From an uncultured Oscillospiraceae bacterium (GTDB lineage: Bacteria > Bacillota > Clostridia > UBA1212 > UBA1255), in assembly GCA_902462635.1 (NCBI GenBank), contig CABQCN010000106.1:1-5661 (forward strand): a DNA stretch of 5,661 bases, written 5' to 3'. Below are positions 5,640 to 5,661 of the stretch, piece by piece; the stretch's first letter is position 1, and each line of letters begins with the position of its first letter. The notes under the pieces were generated by a model. It saw only the letters and a list, made by a program, of their open reading frames with translations, searched no databases and had not been told where the DNA came from. The translations under genes and the position numbers were made by a program.

Positions 5640-5661
5640 ATATTGGGGTGACGCAGGGAGC

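Larger units (their letters stand above)
5424..5640. repeat. Cluster of alternating inverted boxes (core TTTCGAACAATTT) upstream of the his promoter
   Basis: Four clear copies of a 13-15 base box occur in alternating orientation: plus at 5473-5487, minus at 5565-5578, plus at 5607-5620 and minus at 5627-5639. A degenerate fifth copy, minus, lies at 5424-5441 (CGTGGAAAATGATCCGAA); it pairs imperfectly with TTCGAACAATTTCCACG at 5474-5490. The plus boxes at 5473 and 5607 share a C-rich lead containing CATCCC. The spacers between the minus and plus boxes (5442-5472 and 5579-5606) are similar in size, about 30 bases. This hints at a tandemly repeated palindromic unit with a step of about 134-140 bp. 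It could be a REP- or MITE-like intergenic element or a series of protein sites. I do not recognise the family. Apart from this cluster, the promoter and the operator, I see nothing in the gene-free stretch 5287-5661. Confidence 0.7.

Noticed and set aside
5424..5640. CRISPR array
   Set aside because: Copies alternate in orientation, spacers are of very unequal length, and the boxes are too short for CRISPR repeats.
5432..5661. Possible divergent gene on the plus strand from ATG 5432, with TATAAT at 5415-5420
   Set aside because: There is no acceptable -35 box at 16-18 bp, no real Shine-Dalgarno, the translation is repeat-derived, and other frames are equally open.
5359..5661. T-box riboswitch for histidine
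   Set aside because: I see no AGGGTGGNACCGCG-like T-box sequence, and the best promoter lies downstream of this stretch.

Overview
The window carries the first six genes of a histidine biosynthesis operon, all on the minus strand and read from right to left: hisZ, hisG, hisD, hisC, hisB and hisH. HisH runs off the left edge. The organism is most likely a member of the Clostridia (Bacillota). The reasons are the short HisG with a separate HisZ subunit, a monofunctional HisB, purine-rich Shine-Dalgarno sequences before every gene, a hisC placed between hisD and hisB, and moderately GC-rich coding sequence. The family within Clostridia cannot be fixed from this window.

Layout by region. Positions 1-5286 are almost entirely coding. 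Neighbouring genes either overlap by 4 bases (hisZ/hisG and hisC/hisB, both ATGA junctions) or are separated by 1 to about 31 bases, so they are very probably co-transcribed and translationally coupled. Positions 5287-5661 hold no gene I can support. This stretch contains a near-consensus sigma-A promoter (TTGACT, 17 bp, TATAAT) that would start the his mRNA only about 20 bases before hisZ. A 36-bp symmetric operator-like sequence is centred on the -35 box. Further upstream, at about 5424-5640, is a cluster of alternating, inverted copies of a box with core TTTCGAACAATTT, with nested inverted repeats.

How the genes work together. HisZ and HisG form the hetero-oligomeric ATP phosphoribosyltransferase that commits PRPP and ATP to the pathway and is the usual point of histidine feedback. 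HisH, with HisF (not in the window), makes imidazole glycerol phosphate. HisB dehydrates it, HisC transaminates the product, and HisD oxidises histidinol to histidine. The genes for HisA, HisF and HisI/HisE probably follow beyond the left edge. Histidinol-phosphate phosphatase is not encoded here: HisB lacks that domain.

The enzymes are ordinary. The parts worth attention are the control region (an operator over the promoter and no room for a T-box or leader peptide) and the inverted-repeat cluster upstream of it. I saw no evidence of a new multi-gene system in this window.
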